Shown here: in pieces, positions 33,705-42,639 of the stretch | Numbering within the stretch: the stretch's first letter is position 1 | Layout of the letters: every line of letters begins with the position of its first letter | NCBI RefSeq assembly: GCF_002939185.1 | Contig: NZ_POVL01000029.1 | Coordinates: 1-62,606 of the forward strand | DNA: 62,606 nt | Origin: Enterobacter sichuanensis | GTDB taxonomy: Bacteria > Pseudomonadota > Gammaproteobacteria > Enterobacterales > Enterobacteriaceae | Direction: 5' to 3' | Notes under the pieces: generated by a model | Seen by the model: the letters and a program-made list of their open reading frames with translations, nothing else | What the model was told of the DNA's origin: nothing | Database searches by the model: none | Made by a program: the position numbers and the translations under genes

Positions 33705-33736
33705 AACTTGGACAAATAACGTTAATTGTGTAAGTT
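33705..33736. promoter_or_regulatory. 32-bp imperfect palindrome before the eight-gene operon
   Basis: Half-sites AACTTGGACAAATAAC (33705-33720) and GTTAATTGTGTAAGTT (33721-33736) are inverted copies matching at 13 of 16 positions, centred on AACGTT. It lies 46 bases before the first start codon, in a 249-bp AT-rich gap that holds no gene. The -35-like TTGGAC sits inside it. It is the likely operator of the lipid operon, with the regulator encoded elsewhere. Confidence 0.65.
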
Positions 33737-33782
33737 TTAATTATGCGATTACGCCACGTTGTTTACAGCCAGGATGTGACCC

Positions 33783-34217
33783 ATGAGCACTTTGCCCTCT
33801 GTCGTGAGTCGGTTTGTTGAGTACTACGCCGCACTGGATAGCCAGCCGCCCTCGGCGCTGGTGGGGCTTTATCACTCAAATGCGACGCTTATCGATCCCT
33901 TTGGCGAGCATGACGGGCTTTTCGCGCTTCAGCGCTACTTCACCCATCTGCTGGCCAACGTTGAGCATTGCCGCTTTACCATCGATGACCCACTGTGCGG
34001 CGAAAACCGGTTTGTGGTCACCTGGGTGATGCACTGGTCGCACCCGCGCATTGCCGGAGGAGAGCCGCTCGAACTGCCGGGGTGCTCAGTGGTGGAGACG
34101 GAAAACGATCTCATCACGCGCCAGCGGGATTACTACGATGCGGGAGAGATGATCTACGAACATCTTCCTCTGCTGGGCTGGGCGGTTCGCGGCGTCAAGC
34201 GCAGGGTGAAATCATGA
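33783..34217 (+). CDS. NTF2-fold (SnoaL-like) protein, first gene of lipid operon
   Basis: This 144-residue protein has the NTF2-like layout: an N-terminal helix pair (VVSRFVEYYAALDSQPP), the cone-fold strands SNATLIDPFGEHDG and RFVVTWVMHWSHP, and an end block RQRDYYDAGEMIYEHLPLLGW. It has no signal peptide. Members beside SDR and cyclopropane-synthase-like genes are widespread, but no activity is proven. It may act as an isomerase or as a lipid-binding partner. It overlaps the SDR gene by four bases (ATGA). Confidence 0.85.
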   Translation: MSTLPSVVSRFVEYYAALDSQPPSALVGLYHSNATLIDPFGEHDGLFALQRYFTHLLANVEHCRFTIDDPLCGENRFVVTWVMHWSHPRIAGGEPLELPGCSVVETENDLITRQRDYYDAGEMIYEHLPLLGWAVRGVKRRVKS

Positions 34218-34933
34218 AGACGGTGCTGATTACCGGCGCCAGCTCGGGCATAGGGGCTGGGCTTGCGAAATCCTTTGCCGCTGACGGCTACCACGTGATT
34301 GCCTGCGGACGCGATCCGGCGCGCCTGGAAGCGCTGCATCAGACCTGCCCCAATCTCACCGTTCGCCTGTTCGATATGACAGACAGGGACGCCTGTCGCC
34401 AGGCCCTCTCCGGTAGCTATGCCGATCTGGTTATTCTTTGCGCCGGTACCTGCGAATACCTCGACGGTGGCGTGGTGGATGCGGCCCTGGTGGAGCGGGT
34501 GATGGCAACCAATTTCCTTGGCCCGGTGAACTGCCTTGAGGCACTACAGCCGCAGCTGGTTGCCGGCAACCGCGTGGTGCTGGTGAGCTCAATGGCCCAC
34601 TGGCTGCCTTTTCCCCGTGCCGAGGCCTATGGCGCCTCCAAAGCGGCGTTGAGCTGGTTTGCCGAGAGCCTGCGCCTGGACTGGGAGCCAAAAGGGATTG
34701 CCGTCACGGTTGTCTCGCCAGGCTTTGTTGATACGCCGCTGACGCGGAAAAACGATTTTGCCATGCCCGGCAGGGTGAGCGTTGACGAAGCGGTGAAGGC
34801 GATCCGTATCGGGCTGGCGGCAGGAAAAATGCATATCGCGTTTCCTGTCGGTTTTGGCCTCATTTTGCGGCTGCTCGCCGGGCTGCCTGCTTTTCTTCAG
34901 CGCACGCTGCTGCGCAGGATGGTGCGTTCATGA
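34214..34933 (+). CDS. Short-chain dehydrogenase/reductase
   Basis: This 239-residue SDR has the cofactor motif TGASSGIG at 7-14, an NNAG-like ILCAGT stretch, the catalytic Ser in VLVSSMAHW and the YxxxK in EAYGASKAA. The C-terminal segment from about 205 (FGLILRLLAGLPAFLQR) is hydrophobic and may touch the membrane or a lipid substrate. It overlaps both neighbours by four bases. Within this operon an NAD(P)-linked oxidation or reduction of a lipid intermediate is the natural guess. Confidence 0.93.
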   Translation: MKTVLITGASSGIGAGLAKSFAADGYHVIACGRDPARLEALHQTCPNLTVRLFDMTDRDACRQALSGSYADLVILCAGTCEYLDGGVVDAALVERVMATNFLGPVNCLEALQPQLVAGNRVVLVSSMAHWLPFPRAEAYGASKAALSWFAESLRLDWEPKGIAVTVVSPGFVDTPLTRKNDFAMPGRVSVDEAVKAIRIGLAAGKMHIAFPVGFGLILRLLAGLPAFLQRTLLRRMVRS

Positions 34934-36189
34934 AGATTGCGATTATTGGCAGCGGCATTGCCGGGCTGACCTGCGCCTGGCGGCTGGCCGGACATCATCA
35001 GGTCACCCTGTTTGAAGCGGGAGCCGTGCCAGGAGGCCATACCGCAACCGTGGATGTGGCAACGCCTCAGGGCACCTGGGCCATCGATACCGGGTTTATC
35101 GTCTACAACGACCGCACCTATCCGCGCTTTATGGGCCTGCTCAGCGAGCTGGGCATCAGCGGGCAAAAAACGCAGATGAGCTTCTCGGTACACAATCCTG
35201 CGACCGGGCTTGAGTACAACGGCCATACCCTGACCTCGCTGTTTGCCCAGCGTCGAAACCTGGTGAATCCGAGATTCTGGCGGCTGCTGGGCGAGATCGT
35301 TCGCTTTAACCGTCTGGCGAAAGCGGCGCTGGAGGGCGAGGGGGATCCCAACGCTACGCTGCAGACGTTTCTGGACCAGCACGCTTTCACGGCGTTTTTT
35401 GCGCGCCACTATATTCTGCCGATGGGGGCCGCCATCTGGTCATCGTCGCTGCAGGAGATGAAGCGTTTCCCGCTGCCGCTCTTTTTACGTTTCTTCCAAA
35501 ACCACGGGCTGCTGGATATCACCCATCGCCCGCAGTGGTACGTCGTCCCGGGGGGCTCGCGGGAGTATATCCGCGCCATGCTGGAAAAACGGGGTGACCG
35601 TCTGACGCTGCACCTGAACGCGCCGGTGCAGCGCGTGAGCCGCCATGAGCGCGGGGTCACTCTCCAGCTCGAAAACGGTAGCCATACCTTCGACCAGGTG
35701 ATATTTGCCTGCCACTCTGCCCAGGCGCTGGCCATGCTTGACGACCCGACGCAGGCGGAGCGCGAGGTGCTGGGCGATATCGGCTGGCAGCGCAACGAGG
35801 TGGTATTACACAGCGACCCGCGCTGGCTGCCGGTGCGCAAGCGCGCGTGGGCCAGCTGGAACTACCGTCTCAGCGAGCAGGAGCAGGCCAGCGCCTGCGT
35901 CACCTACAACATGAACATCCTGCAGGGGCTGCCTGCGGACAGCCCGCTGTTCTGCGTCACCCTCAACCCGGAAAGGCCGGTGGACGAACGTTTCGTCTGG
36001 CAGCGTTTTGTGTATGAACATCCGCTGTTTAACCCGCAAAGCTGGCGGGCGCAGGCGCGCCGCGCAGAGATCAACGGTCAGCGGCGAAGCTGGTTCTGCG
36101 GGGCTTACTGGTACAACGGTTTTCATGAAGACGGTGTGCGCAGCGCGCTGGACGTGGTCAATGCGATAGCGGCCGGAGAGGGGAACTGA
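34930..36189 (+). CDS. FAD-dependent amine-oxidase-like oxidoreductase
   Basis: This 419-residue flavoprotein has the N-terminal dinucleotide fold [13 protein letters not shown] (8-20), Glu30 of the adenosine site in [10 protein letters not shown], and the C-terminal FAD block [18 protein letters not shown]. It is of the amine oxidase/phytoene-desaturase-like group that accompanies DUF1365 and cyclopropane-synthase-like genes in many proteobacteria. Such enzymes may desaturate or reduce acyl chains. In Rhodobacter furan-fatty-acid work a related set (ufa genes) is involved, but a one-to-one assignment is not safe here. It is separated from the DUF1365 gene by one base. Confidence 0.9.
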   Translation: MKIAIIGSGIAGLTCAWRLAGHHQVTLFEAGAVPGGHTATVDVATPQGTWAIDTGFIVYNDRTYPRFMGLLSELGISGQKTQMSFSVHNPATGLEYNGHTLTSLFAQRRNLVNPRFWRLLGEIVRFNRLAKAALEGEGDPNATLQTFLDQHAFTAFFARHYILPMGAAIWSSSLQEMKRFPLPLFLRFFQNHGLLDITHRPQWYVVPGGSREYIRAMLEKRGDRLTLHLNAPVQRVSRHERGVTLQLENGSHTFDQVIFACHSAQALAMLDDPTQAEREVLGDIGWQRNEVVLHSDPRWLPVRKRAWASWNYRLSEQEQASACVTYNMNILQGLPADSPLFCVTLNPERPVDERFVWQRFVYEHPLFNPQSWRAQARRAEINGQRRSWFCGAYWYNGFHEDGVRSALDVVNAIAAGEGN

Positions 36190-36190
36190 G

Positions 36191-36913
36191 ATGAACAGCT
36201 GCCTTTATCACGGCGTGTTACGCCACCGCCGCCTTCAGCCGAAAACACATGAATTTCGCTACACCGTCTTTATGGCCTGGCTGGATCTGGATGAACTGCC
36301 GCTGCTGGCGTCCGTTGGCGTGCGGCGCAATCGCTTTGCCGCCGCCTCGTTCCATGACGCCGACTATCCGCTCGGCACGCCGCTTAAAGAGAACGTGCAG
36401 AGCAGGCTGGAGAGCCTGACCGGAGAACGTCCTGACGGGCGGGTTATGCTCCTGACCCAGCTGCGTTACTTCGGGTTTCATTTTAATCCGGTCAACTTTT
36501 ACTACTGCTATGACGGCAAGGGGACGCTGCGCTGGGTACTGGTGGAGGTCCGTAATACGCCGTGGAATGAACGCCATTACTATGCCGTCAACGGACAGGA
36601 TGCGCAGCCTACGGAAAAGGCGTTTCACGTCTCCCCGTTCAACCCGATGGACATGATCTACCACTGGCGCTTCAACACCCCGGACAACACGCTGCATATG
36701 CACATTGAAAATCATCAGGATACAAAGGTGTTTGACGCCACCCTGGTGCTGCGTCGGGAGCCGCTGACCCGCACGACGCTGCGCGCACTGCTGCTGCGCA
36801 TCCCGCTCATGACCCTGAAAACCGTATTCGCCATTTACTGGCAGGCGCTGAGGCTGTGGCTCAAGCGCGTGCCGCTGTATAACCATCCCGTCAGCAGGAG
36901 TGAACGCTCATGA
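36191..36913 (+). CDS. DUF1365 protein
   Basis: This 240-residue protein is of DUF1365. It shows [19 protein letters not shown] at the N-terminus, the block [17 protein letters not shown] (about 93-110) and [14 protein letters not shown], all highly conserved in the family. It has no signal peptide; a hydrophobic stretch near the C-terminus ([18 protein letters not shown]) may associate with the membrane. The family is found almost only beside FAD oxidoreductase and cyclopropane-synthase-like genes, and its function is unknown. Its stop overlaps the methyltransferase start by four bases. Confidence 0.92.
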   Translation: MNSCLYHGVLRHRRLQPKTHEFRYTVFMAWLDLDELPLLASVGVRRNRFAAASFHDADYPLGTPLKENVQSRLESLTGERPDGRVMLLTQLRYFGFHFNPVNFYYCYDGKGTLRWVLVEVRNTPWNERHYYAVNGQDAQPTEKAFHVSPFNPMDMIYHWRFNTPDNTLHMHIENHQDTKVFDATLVLRREPLTRTTLRALLLRIPLMTLKTVFAIYWQALRLWLKRVPLYNHPVSRSERS

Positions 36914-38130
36914 CCGATCCCGTCTTTGCGCTTGAACCCGATATCCCGCGCAACGTCCGCATCGCGCGCTGGCTGCTTTTCAGGCTGTTAAGCGGCATCC
37001 GCGGCGGCTCACTCACCCTGCGTGAAGGGGCGCAGAGCTTCCATTTCGGCGAAACATCCTCCACGCTGCATGCCGACGTGCAGATCCTGACGCCCGGCGT
37101 CTACTGGCGTGTCTTAACGGGCGGCAGCCTTGCCGCGGCAGAAGCCTGGATGGACGGCGAATGGGAAACCGCGCAGCTTACGCCTCTTCTGCAAATCCTG
37201 GCTCTCAACGGCGAGGTTCTTGGCCGTCTGGAGAAAGGCTTTCGTCTGCTCGGCAGGCCGCTTGAGCGGCTACGCCACTGGACGCGGCGTAACTCCCGTG
37301 CCCAGGCGCGGGAAAATATTGCCGCCCATTACGATCTGGGCAACACCTTTTACAGCCATTTTCTGGATAAGGAGCTGCTTTATTCCAGCGCGCTGTTTAC
37401 CGCGGATGAGCAGGATCTTACCGCGGCACAGCAGGCCAAAATGGCGCGCCTGTGTGAACAGCTGGCGCTGAGTCCGGGGGATCACCTGCTGGAAATTGGC
37501 ACCGGCTGGGGGGCGATGGCGGAATACGCCGCCCGGCATTATGGCTGTCGGGTGACCACCACCACGCTTTCGCAGGAGCAATACGTCTGGGCAACCGAGC
37601 GGATTGCCCGTGCGGGGCTCCAGGACCGGGTCGAGGTGCTGCTCTGCGACTATCGCGACCTGACCGGGGAGTATGACAAGCTGGTCTCAATAGAGATGAT
37701 TGAGGCCGTCGGGCAGCGCTATCTGCCCACGTTCTTCCGCACCTGTCAGGCGCGGCTGCGGCCGGGAGGACGGATGGCGATTCAGGCCATCACCATTCAG
37801 GATCAGCGCTATCGCGACTACAGCAAAAGCGTCGATTTTATCCAGCGCTACATTTTCCCCGGCGGCTTCCTGCCGAGCATTACTGCGATGAATGAGCTGA
37901 TGACGCGCCACACCGACTTCGTGGTGCGCAACCTCTTCGACATGGGGCCTGACTACGCCCGCACGCTGGCCCACTGGCGGCAGCGTTTTGTCCATGCCTG
38001 GCAGGAGATTGAAAAGCTCGGCTTTGATGACCGGTTCCGCCGGATGTGGCTGTATTACTTTGGCTACTGCGAAGCCGGGTTTAACGCCCGCACCATCAGC
38101 GTGGTGCAGCTCACCGCCGAGCGCGTATGA
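36910..38130 (+). CDS. Cyclopropane-fatty-acid-synthase-like methyltransferase
   Basis: This 406-residue enzyme has an N-terminal lipid-binding domain (about 1-135) and a SAM-dependent methyltransferase domain with the SAM loop [14 protein letters not shown] at about 194-207, the segment [14 protein letters not shown] and the lipid-facing [16 protein letters not shown]. coli Cfa has LHTIG where this protein reads QAITI, so a His that helps hold the active-site bicarbonate in Cfa is absent. E. coli YSCAYW is YSSALF here. That points to a methylation or modification other than plain cyclopropanation, and the protein is not the housekeeping Cfa. It overlaps both neighbours. Confidence 0.92.
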   Translation: MTDPVFALEPDIPRNVRIARWLLFRLLSGIRGGSLTLREGAQSFHFGETSSTLHADVQILTPGVYWRVLTGGSLAAAEAWMDGEWETAQLTPLLQILALNGEVLGRLEKGFRLLGRPLERLRHWTRRNSRAQARENIAAHYDLGNTFYSHFLDKELLYSSALFTADEQDLTAAQQAKMARLCEQLALSPGDHLLEIGTGWGAMAEYAARHYGCRVTTTTLSQEQYVWATERIARAGLQDRVEVLLCDYRDLTGEYDKLVSIEMIEAVGQRYLPTFFRTCQARLRPGGRMAIQAITIQDQRYRDYSKSVDFIQRYIFPGGFLPSITAMNELMTRHTDFVVRNLFDMGPDYARTLAHWRQRFVHAWQEIEKLGFDDRFRRMWLYYFGYCEAGFNARTISVVQLTAERV

Positions 38131-38612
38131 GACGTTACCTTCAGGTTTTCCTGCTGGCCGTCGCGTTCGATCTTTACTGGGCGCTGGTGGTGCTCTTTCG
38201 CGAACAGGGCCTGATTCTGTGGCTCGCGCTGGCGATCCTGGCGTGTCTGCTATTGCCGTCGGTATACCGTCCTTACGCCATTGGGCTGGCGGCGGCGGGC
38301 AGTTTGCTGGACGCGCTCTGGGCACTGACCGGGCTCATTGACTTCGCGGGCGAGTCGCTGATGCCGCTATGGATGGTGGCATTGTGGCTGATGTTCGCCA
38401 CCGTCTGGACGCAGCTGACGCGCACCACCACGTTGCCCGGCTGGCTGCTGACGCTGCTTGCCGCCGTGGGGGGGCCGGTGGCCTATCTGTTCGGCGAGCG
38501 GCTGGGCGCCATCACGTTTCTGGAGCCGACCGTTATCGTCGTCGGCTGGATGGTGCCGGGGTGGCTGGTGTTGATGCTGTTTTACCACCTGCTGATGGGG
38601 AGACAAAAATGA
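38127..38612 (+). CDS. DUF2878 membrane protein
   Basis: This 161-residue integral membrane protein has about five hydrophobic segments (for example FLLAVAFDLYWALVVLF, LALAILACLLLP and WMVALWLMFATVW). The content and position fit DUF2878. The role is unknown; in this operon it may anchor or supply substrate to the lipid-modifying enzymes. It overlaps the methyltransferase gene (ATGA) and the chalcone-isomerase-like gene. Confidence 0.82.
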   Translation: MRRYLQVFLLAVAFDLYWALVVLFREQGLILWLALAILACLLLPSVYRPYAIGLAAAGSLLDALWALTGLIDFAGESLMPLWMVALWLMFATVWTQLTRTTTLPGWLLTLLAAVGGPVAYLFGERLGAITFLEPTVIVVGWMVPGWLVLMLFYHLLMGRQK

Positions 38613-39133
38613 GAACTGCGGTACTGCTGCTTTGGCTCACGCTCGTCGCGCCCGCGGCCCTGGCGGCTGACTGGCTGGCCTGGCGTAAGGTAGGCGACGC
38701 CACGCTCACCTGGGGACCTTTGACCGTCTATACCTCCCAGTTGCGCACCCCGGACGGGCGTTACGGTCGGGAGAACCAGGATCAGGCTCTGATTATTACC
38801 TATGCGCGCGATATCGATCGCGATGAGCTGGTTGAAGCGACCCGCGACCAGTGGCAGGCGCAGGAGATCCTGCAACGGGAACCCCGAAGCGAAGCCTGGT
38901 TACAGATGCTGCGCTCTCTGTGGCCGGATGTCCGGCCGGGCGCACAGCTGGCGTTTGTGCTCGACGACGGGCAGGGGCAGTTCTGGTATCGCGCGTCAGC
39001 AGCGCAAAAAGCCTTTATTCCACTCGGACCACGTCAGTCAGAAGCCTTCAGCACCCGCTTTCTGGCCATCTGGCTGGGTCCCCGCACGCAATACCCTGAG
39101 CTGCGTCAGCAGTTAATCGGAGGCCAAAAATGA
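38609..39133 (+). CDS. Exported chalcone-isomerase-like protein
   Basis: This 174-residue protein has a signal peptide (cut after PAALAA at about 20). The mature domain has WRKVGDATLTWGPLTVYTSQL, then TYARDIDRDELVEATRDQW and SEAFSTRFLAIWLG, which fits the bacterial chalcone isomerase-like family. Some eukaryotic members of this fold bind fatty acids and do not isomerise flavonoids, so fatty-acid binding in the periplasm is a reasonable idea but not shown. Start ATG 38609 overlaps the preceding gene. Confidence 0.85.
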   Translation: MRTAVLLLWLTLVAPAALAADWLAWRKVGDATLTWGPLTVYTSQLRTPDGRYGRENQDQALIITYARDIDRDELVEATRDQWQAQEILQREPRSEAWLQMLRSLWPDVRPGAQLAFVLDDGQGQFWYRASAAQKAFIPLGPRQSEAFSTRFLAIWLGPRTQYPELRQQLIGGQK

Positions 39134-39657
39134 AACGTATCCTGACCCTGGCGCTGGCATTGACGATGCTGCTGGCAGGCTGTAGTACCGAGGTGGCCGA
39201 GTATCGCCAGCAGCAGCCGCGGCTGGATATCTTCCAGTACTTTCAGGGCAAAACCGAAGCGTGGGGGATGGTGCAGGATCGCAGCGGTAAACAGATCCGC
39301 CGCTTTCACGTGGAGATTGCCGGGGATGTTATCGGCGATACGCTGACCCTCAATGAACACTTTGTTTATGACGACGGTGAGAAGCAGCAGCGGGTATGGC
39401 ATATCCGGCGCGTGGGGAACGATCGTTACGAGGGCACGGCGGGGGACATTGATGGTGTCGCCACGGGGCAGGCAGCGGGCAACGCCTTTAACTGGCATTA
39501 CAGCATGAATGTAAAAGCCAAGGGGAGCACCTGGCAACTGACGTTTGACGACTGGATGTACCTGCAGGACGAGACCCATCTGTTTAATAAAACGGAGATG
39601 AAGAAATTTGGCGTCACCGTCGCCACGGTGACGCTGTTCTTTACCCGTAAGACATGA
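39130..39657 (+). CDS. DUF3833 lipoprotein
   Basis: This 175-residue lipoprotein has the signal MKRILTLALALTMLLAGC, with lipobox LAGC and acylated Cys. The remainder fits DUF3833: LDIFQYFQGKTEAWGMVQD, then RRVGNDRYEGTAGDIDGVA and LTFDDWMYLQDETHLFNKTEM. It is the last gene of the operon, overlapping the gene before it by four bases and ending two bases from a convergent gene, with no terminator in between. Its presence indicates that the pathway has an envelope arm. Confidence 0.9.
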   Translation: MKRILTLALALTMLLAGCSTEVAEYRQQQPRLDIFQYFQGKTEAWGMVQDRSGKQIRRFHVEIAGDVIGDTLTLNEHFVYDDGEKQQRVWHIRRVGNDRYEGTAGDIDGVATGQAAGNAFNWHYSMNVKAKGSTWQLTFDDWMYLQDETHLFNKTEMKKFGVTVATVTLFFTRKT

Positions 39658-39659
39658 GT

Positions 39660-40118
39660 CTAGTCGCGGGCGCGGTGGGTTTTACTGCCCGAGTAAATGA
39701 ACCAGAGCGCAATACCCAGGCAAACTACCGCCCCGAGACGACTTGTTGAAAACGGAATGGCGGGATTACCCAGCCAGCCAAAGTGATCAATCAGCATGCT
39801 CATCGCGAGCTGGCCGAAGATCACCGCCACCGTGGCGACGGCGGTGCCGATCCGCTGCACGGCCAGCACCATTATCACGATATAGGGCACGCCGAACATC
39901 GCGCCGAGGAGCTGCCATTTTGGCACGTCCAGCAGCGTAATGGCCTGCTTAGGCTCAACGAAGAAAATCAGCAGGGCGGTCACCAGCGCGCCGACGGAAA
40001 AGGTCAGAAACGCACTTTTAAATACGCCCACGCTGCTGCCGAGCTGTCCGTTGATTGCAGCCTGGATGCTCAGCGTCGCGCCGCCGCAGACGGCCAGAAG
40101 GATCATAATCAGTGTCAT
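39660..40118 (-). CDS. DMT superfamily (YdcZ/DUF606) exporter subunit
   Basis: This 152-residue protein has about four to five membrane segments, starting MTLIMILLAVCGGATLSIQA, with AINGQLGSSVG, the KSAFLTFSVGAL helix and the DHFGWLG end region of the DUF606 (YdcZ-like) group. These half-size drug/metabolite transporters often occur as tandem pairs, probably forming heterodimers. It follows its partner at 40122 by three bases. Substrate unknown. Confidence 0.88.
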   Translation of the reverse strand: MTLIMILLAVCGGATLSIQAAINGQLGSSVGVFKSAFLTFSVGALVTALLIFFVEPKQAITLLDVPKWQLLGAMFGVPYIVIMVLAVQRIGTAVATVAVIFGQLAMSMLIDHFGWLGNPAIPFSTSRLGAVVCLGIALWFIYSGSKTHRARD

Positions 40119-40121
40119 ACG

Positions 40122-40556
40122 TTACCCCTGTGCGACCAGAACCAGTGCCGCAATGATGAAACCCAGCGCGATAATGCGTTTCGCGTTTATTCTCCTGTGC
40201 GGTGTCCCCAGCAGACCATAGTGGTCAATGATCAGGCTTTTAAAGACCTGACCGGCCAGAATGCCGATCATGGTCATGGCGATGCCGATGGCGGGTGTCG
40301 CAACGGTCAGAATGACCACATACACAGGGCCAAGCACGCCGCCGAGCAACTGCCAGCCGGGCTGAGCAAAAAACGACGGGCTATTGCGAGGGCTAAAAAA
40401 CAACATCAACAGAAACGTTAGCGCGGCACCGACGCCAAAAATGCTGAACGTCGCCCATAAATCCCCAACTTCACTGCCCAGCGGACCGAGCAACCCCGCC
40501 TCAACGGACAGGCCCATCCCGCCGGCAATCACCAGTAAAATCAAAACAAACTGCAT
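40122..40556 (-). CDS. DMT superfamily (YdcZ/DUF606) exporter subunit, partner
   Basis: This 144-residue protein starts at ATG 40556 (MQFVLILLVIAGGMGLSVEA), set by a strong GGAGG ribosome site; a longer reading from further upstream has no site. It has four to five helices with DHYGLLGTPHRRI near the end, paralogous to the next gene. Paired half-transporters of opposite topology are known in this superfamily. It is divergent from a LysR-type gene, which is the probable regulator. Confidence 0.88.
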   Translation of the reverse strand: MQFVLILLVIAGGMGLSVEAGLLGPLGSEVGDLWATFSIFGVGAALTFLLMLFFSPRNSPSFFAQPGWQLLGGVLGPVYVVILTVATPAIGIAMTMIGILAGQVFKSLIIDHYGLLGTPHRRINAKRIIALGFIIAALVLVAQG

Positions 40557-40649
40557 ATCTTTCCTCCGTTTCAGGGGAAGAAGATTACGTCGCAAGCTTA
40601 GTGAGAAAAATGCCATAATGCAGTAAACACCTTTGCAAGGTATGCATTA

Positions 40650-41582
40650 ATGGTCGACGCCAGTAACATCAACATCCGCGCGCTGCTGATCTTTATTGAC
40701 GTGTATGAAGCGCAGAATTTCTCCGTCGTCGCGCGGCGCCACGGGATCTCGGCCTCGCAGATATCCCGCGTGATCCACCAGCTTGAAGATGCGCTGGGGC
40801 AGCAGCTTTTCTATCGCAATACGCGGGCCGTTATCCCCACGGAAAGCGGCCATCTTTTTATTCGCTATGCCCGCTCGATGGCGGAAAACCTGGAAGAGGC
40901 GCGACGGGAGCTGGACGCCCGCGCGGTGGAGCCGTCTGGCGTAATACGTATTAACGGACCGGTATTTTTCGGCCAGAAGCACATTGCACCGGGGCTTCCC
41001 GGTCTGGCGGAACGCTACCCCCGACTCAGCGTAGAGCTGACGCTGACCGATGATTTTATCGACCCGCACCGGGATGCTGCCGACGTGATCTTCCGCATTG
41101 GCGTGCTGACCGACTCCTCTTTTCGCGCCCGGGTGTTCGGTCAGCAGGTGTATCACCTGGCCGCATCGCCAGAATACCTGCGTAAACACGGTGCGCCGGA
41201 CGGTCCCGACGAACTGACCCGGCATCACTGTCTTGTTTATCGCGGATCGTCGGGGCCTAACCGCTGGCTGTTTCGCAGGCCGGGCGAGGCGTGGATGCAC
41301 TATCCCGTTACGCCACTGATGACCTCAAATAATGCGGAAGCGTTACTGGCGGCGGCGCTGGGCGGAATGGGGATTGTGTTGTTTCCGGACTGGCTGCTGA
41401 GCGAGCCCCTCCAGCGCGGCGAGCTGATCCCGCTTCTGCCCGCGCTGGAGTGCGCCATTAATACGGAACAACAGGCTATCGCGGCGATTTATCCTGATGC
41501 CCGACATCCGCCCCTGAACGTCAGGGCGGTGATTGATTATTACGTCGAGCGTTTTGGTTCGCCGCCGTACTGGCAAGCGTAA
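40650..41582 (+). CDS. LysR family regulator
   Basis: This 310-residue LysR-type regulator has the helix-turn-helix at about 22-48 (FSVVARRHGISASQISRVIHQLE). The effector domain contains FFGQKHIAPGLPGL and NNAEALLAAALGGMGIVLFPDW. It is divergent from the paired DMT exporter genes, with a 93-bp shared region that includes a short palindrome CCTTTGCAAGG, so it likely controls that exporter. Its end is five bases from the convergent mesD. Confidence 0.9.
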   Translation: MVDASNINIRALLIFIDVYEAQNFSVVARRHGISASQISRVIHQLEDALGQQLFYRNTRAVIPTESGHLFIRYARSMAENLEEARRELDARAVEPSGVIRINGPVFFGQKHIAPGLPGLAERYPRLSVELTLTDDFIDPHRDAADVIFRIGVLTDSSFRARVFGQQVYHLAASPEYLRKHGAPDGPDELTRHHCLVYRGSSGPNRWLFRRPGEAWMHYPVTPLMTSNNAEALLAAALGGMGIVLFPDWLLSEPLQRGELIPLLPALECAINTEQQAIAAIYPDARHPPLNVRAVIDYYVERFGSPPYWQA

Positions 41583-41587
41583 GGGGA

Positions 41588-42616
41588 TTACGCGCCGAGC
41601 TCCTGGCGGATAATCTCTGCGCCGGCGCTGAGCGCTTTCAGCTTGCCGTTAGCAACCTGGCGGGAGAGAGGGGCCATGCCGCAGTTGGTGGAAGGGTAAA
41701 GCTTGTCGGCATCAACGAACTGCAGCGCTTTACGCAGCGTATCGGCCACTTCCTCCGGCGTTTCAACCGTGTTGGTTGCCACATCAATCGCGCCCACCAT
41801 CACTTTTTTACCGCGGATCAGCTCCAGCAGATCCATCGGCACGCGAGAGTTGTGGCACTCCAGGGAGATGATGTCGATGTTAGAGGTCTGCAGCTTCGGG
41901 AAGGCCTCTTCGTACTGTCGCCATTCTGAACCCAGCGTCTTTTTCCAGTCGGTATTGGCTTTGATGCCGTAGCCGTAGCAGATGTGTACTGCGGTTTCGC
42001 ATTTCAGCCCTTCGATGGCGCGTTCCAGCGCGGCGATGCCCCAGTCGTTGACCTCGTCAAAGAAGACGTTAAACGCCGGTTCGTCAAACTGGATGATATC
42101 GACGCCTGCGGCCTCTAACTCTCTCGCCTCCTGGTTGAGGATTTTGGCAAATTCCCAGGCCAGCTTTTCGCGGCTTTTGTAGTGCGCGTCGTAAAGGGTG
42201 TCGATCATGGTCATCGGCCCCGGCAGGGCCCATTTGATGGGCTTATCCGTGAGCTGGCGTAAGTATTTGGCATCGTCCACGAAGACCGGTTTCTGCCTGG
42301 CGACGGCAGAGACTACGGTCGGCACGCTGGCGTCATAGCGGTTACGAATGCGCACCGTCTGGCGGTTCTCAAAATCAACGCCGCTCAGGTGTTCAATAAA
42401 GGTGGTGACGAAGTGCTGGCGGGTCTGTTCCCCGTCGCTGACGATATCAATTCCCGCGCGGATCTGCTCATCCAGCGATAAGCGCAGCGCATCCTGTTTA
42501 CCCGCCAGTAATTCCTGATCCTGTAATTTCCACGGTGACCAGAGCGTTTCAGGTTGCGCAAGCCAGGTCGGCTTAGGCAGGCTGCCAGCGGTGGACGTCG
42601 GGAGCAATGTTTTCAT
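41588..42616 (-). CDS. mesD: MesD, folate-independent core methionine synthase
   Basis: This 342-residue protein has only the C-terminal catalytic half of MetE and lacks the folate domain. The zinc ligands are present: His211 and Cys213 in AVHICYGYG, Glu253 in ISLECHNSR and Cys312 in STNCGMAPL. Core methionine synthases of the MesD type occur in aerobic bacteria next to DUF1852 (MesX), need that protein and oxygen, and do not need methyl-folate or cobalamin; the methyl donor is unknown. Here mesX lies directly upstream, 23 bases away, in the same direction. It makes methionine from homocysteine. Confidence 0.88.
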   Translation of the reverse strand: MKTLLPTSTAGSLPKPTWLAQPETLWSPWKLQDQELLAGKQDALRLSLDEQIRAGIDIVSDGEQTRQHFVTTFIEHLSGVDFENRQTVRIRNRYDASVPTVVSAVARQKPVFVDDAKYLRQLTDKPIKWALPGPMTMIDTLYDAHYKSREKLAWEFAKILNQEARELEAAGVDIIQFDEPAFNVFFDEVNDWGIAALERAIEGLKCETAVHICYGYGIKANTDWKKTLGSEWRQYEEAFPKLQTSNIDIISLECHNSRVPMDLLELIRGKKVMVGAIDVATNTVETPEEVADTLRKALQFVDADKLYPSTNCGMAPLSRQVANGKLKALSAGAEIIRQELGA

Positions 42617-42639
42617 AATAAAAGACCTTTTTGGATGAA

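Noticed and set aside
36910..38130. Housekeeping cyclopropane synthase Cfa
   Set aside because: The active-site segment and operon context differ from Cfa; it is a paralogue.
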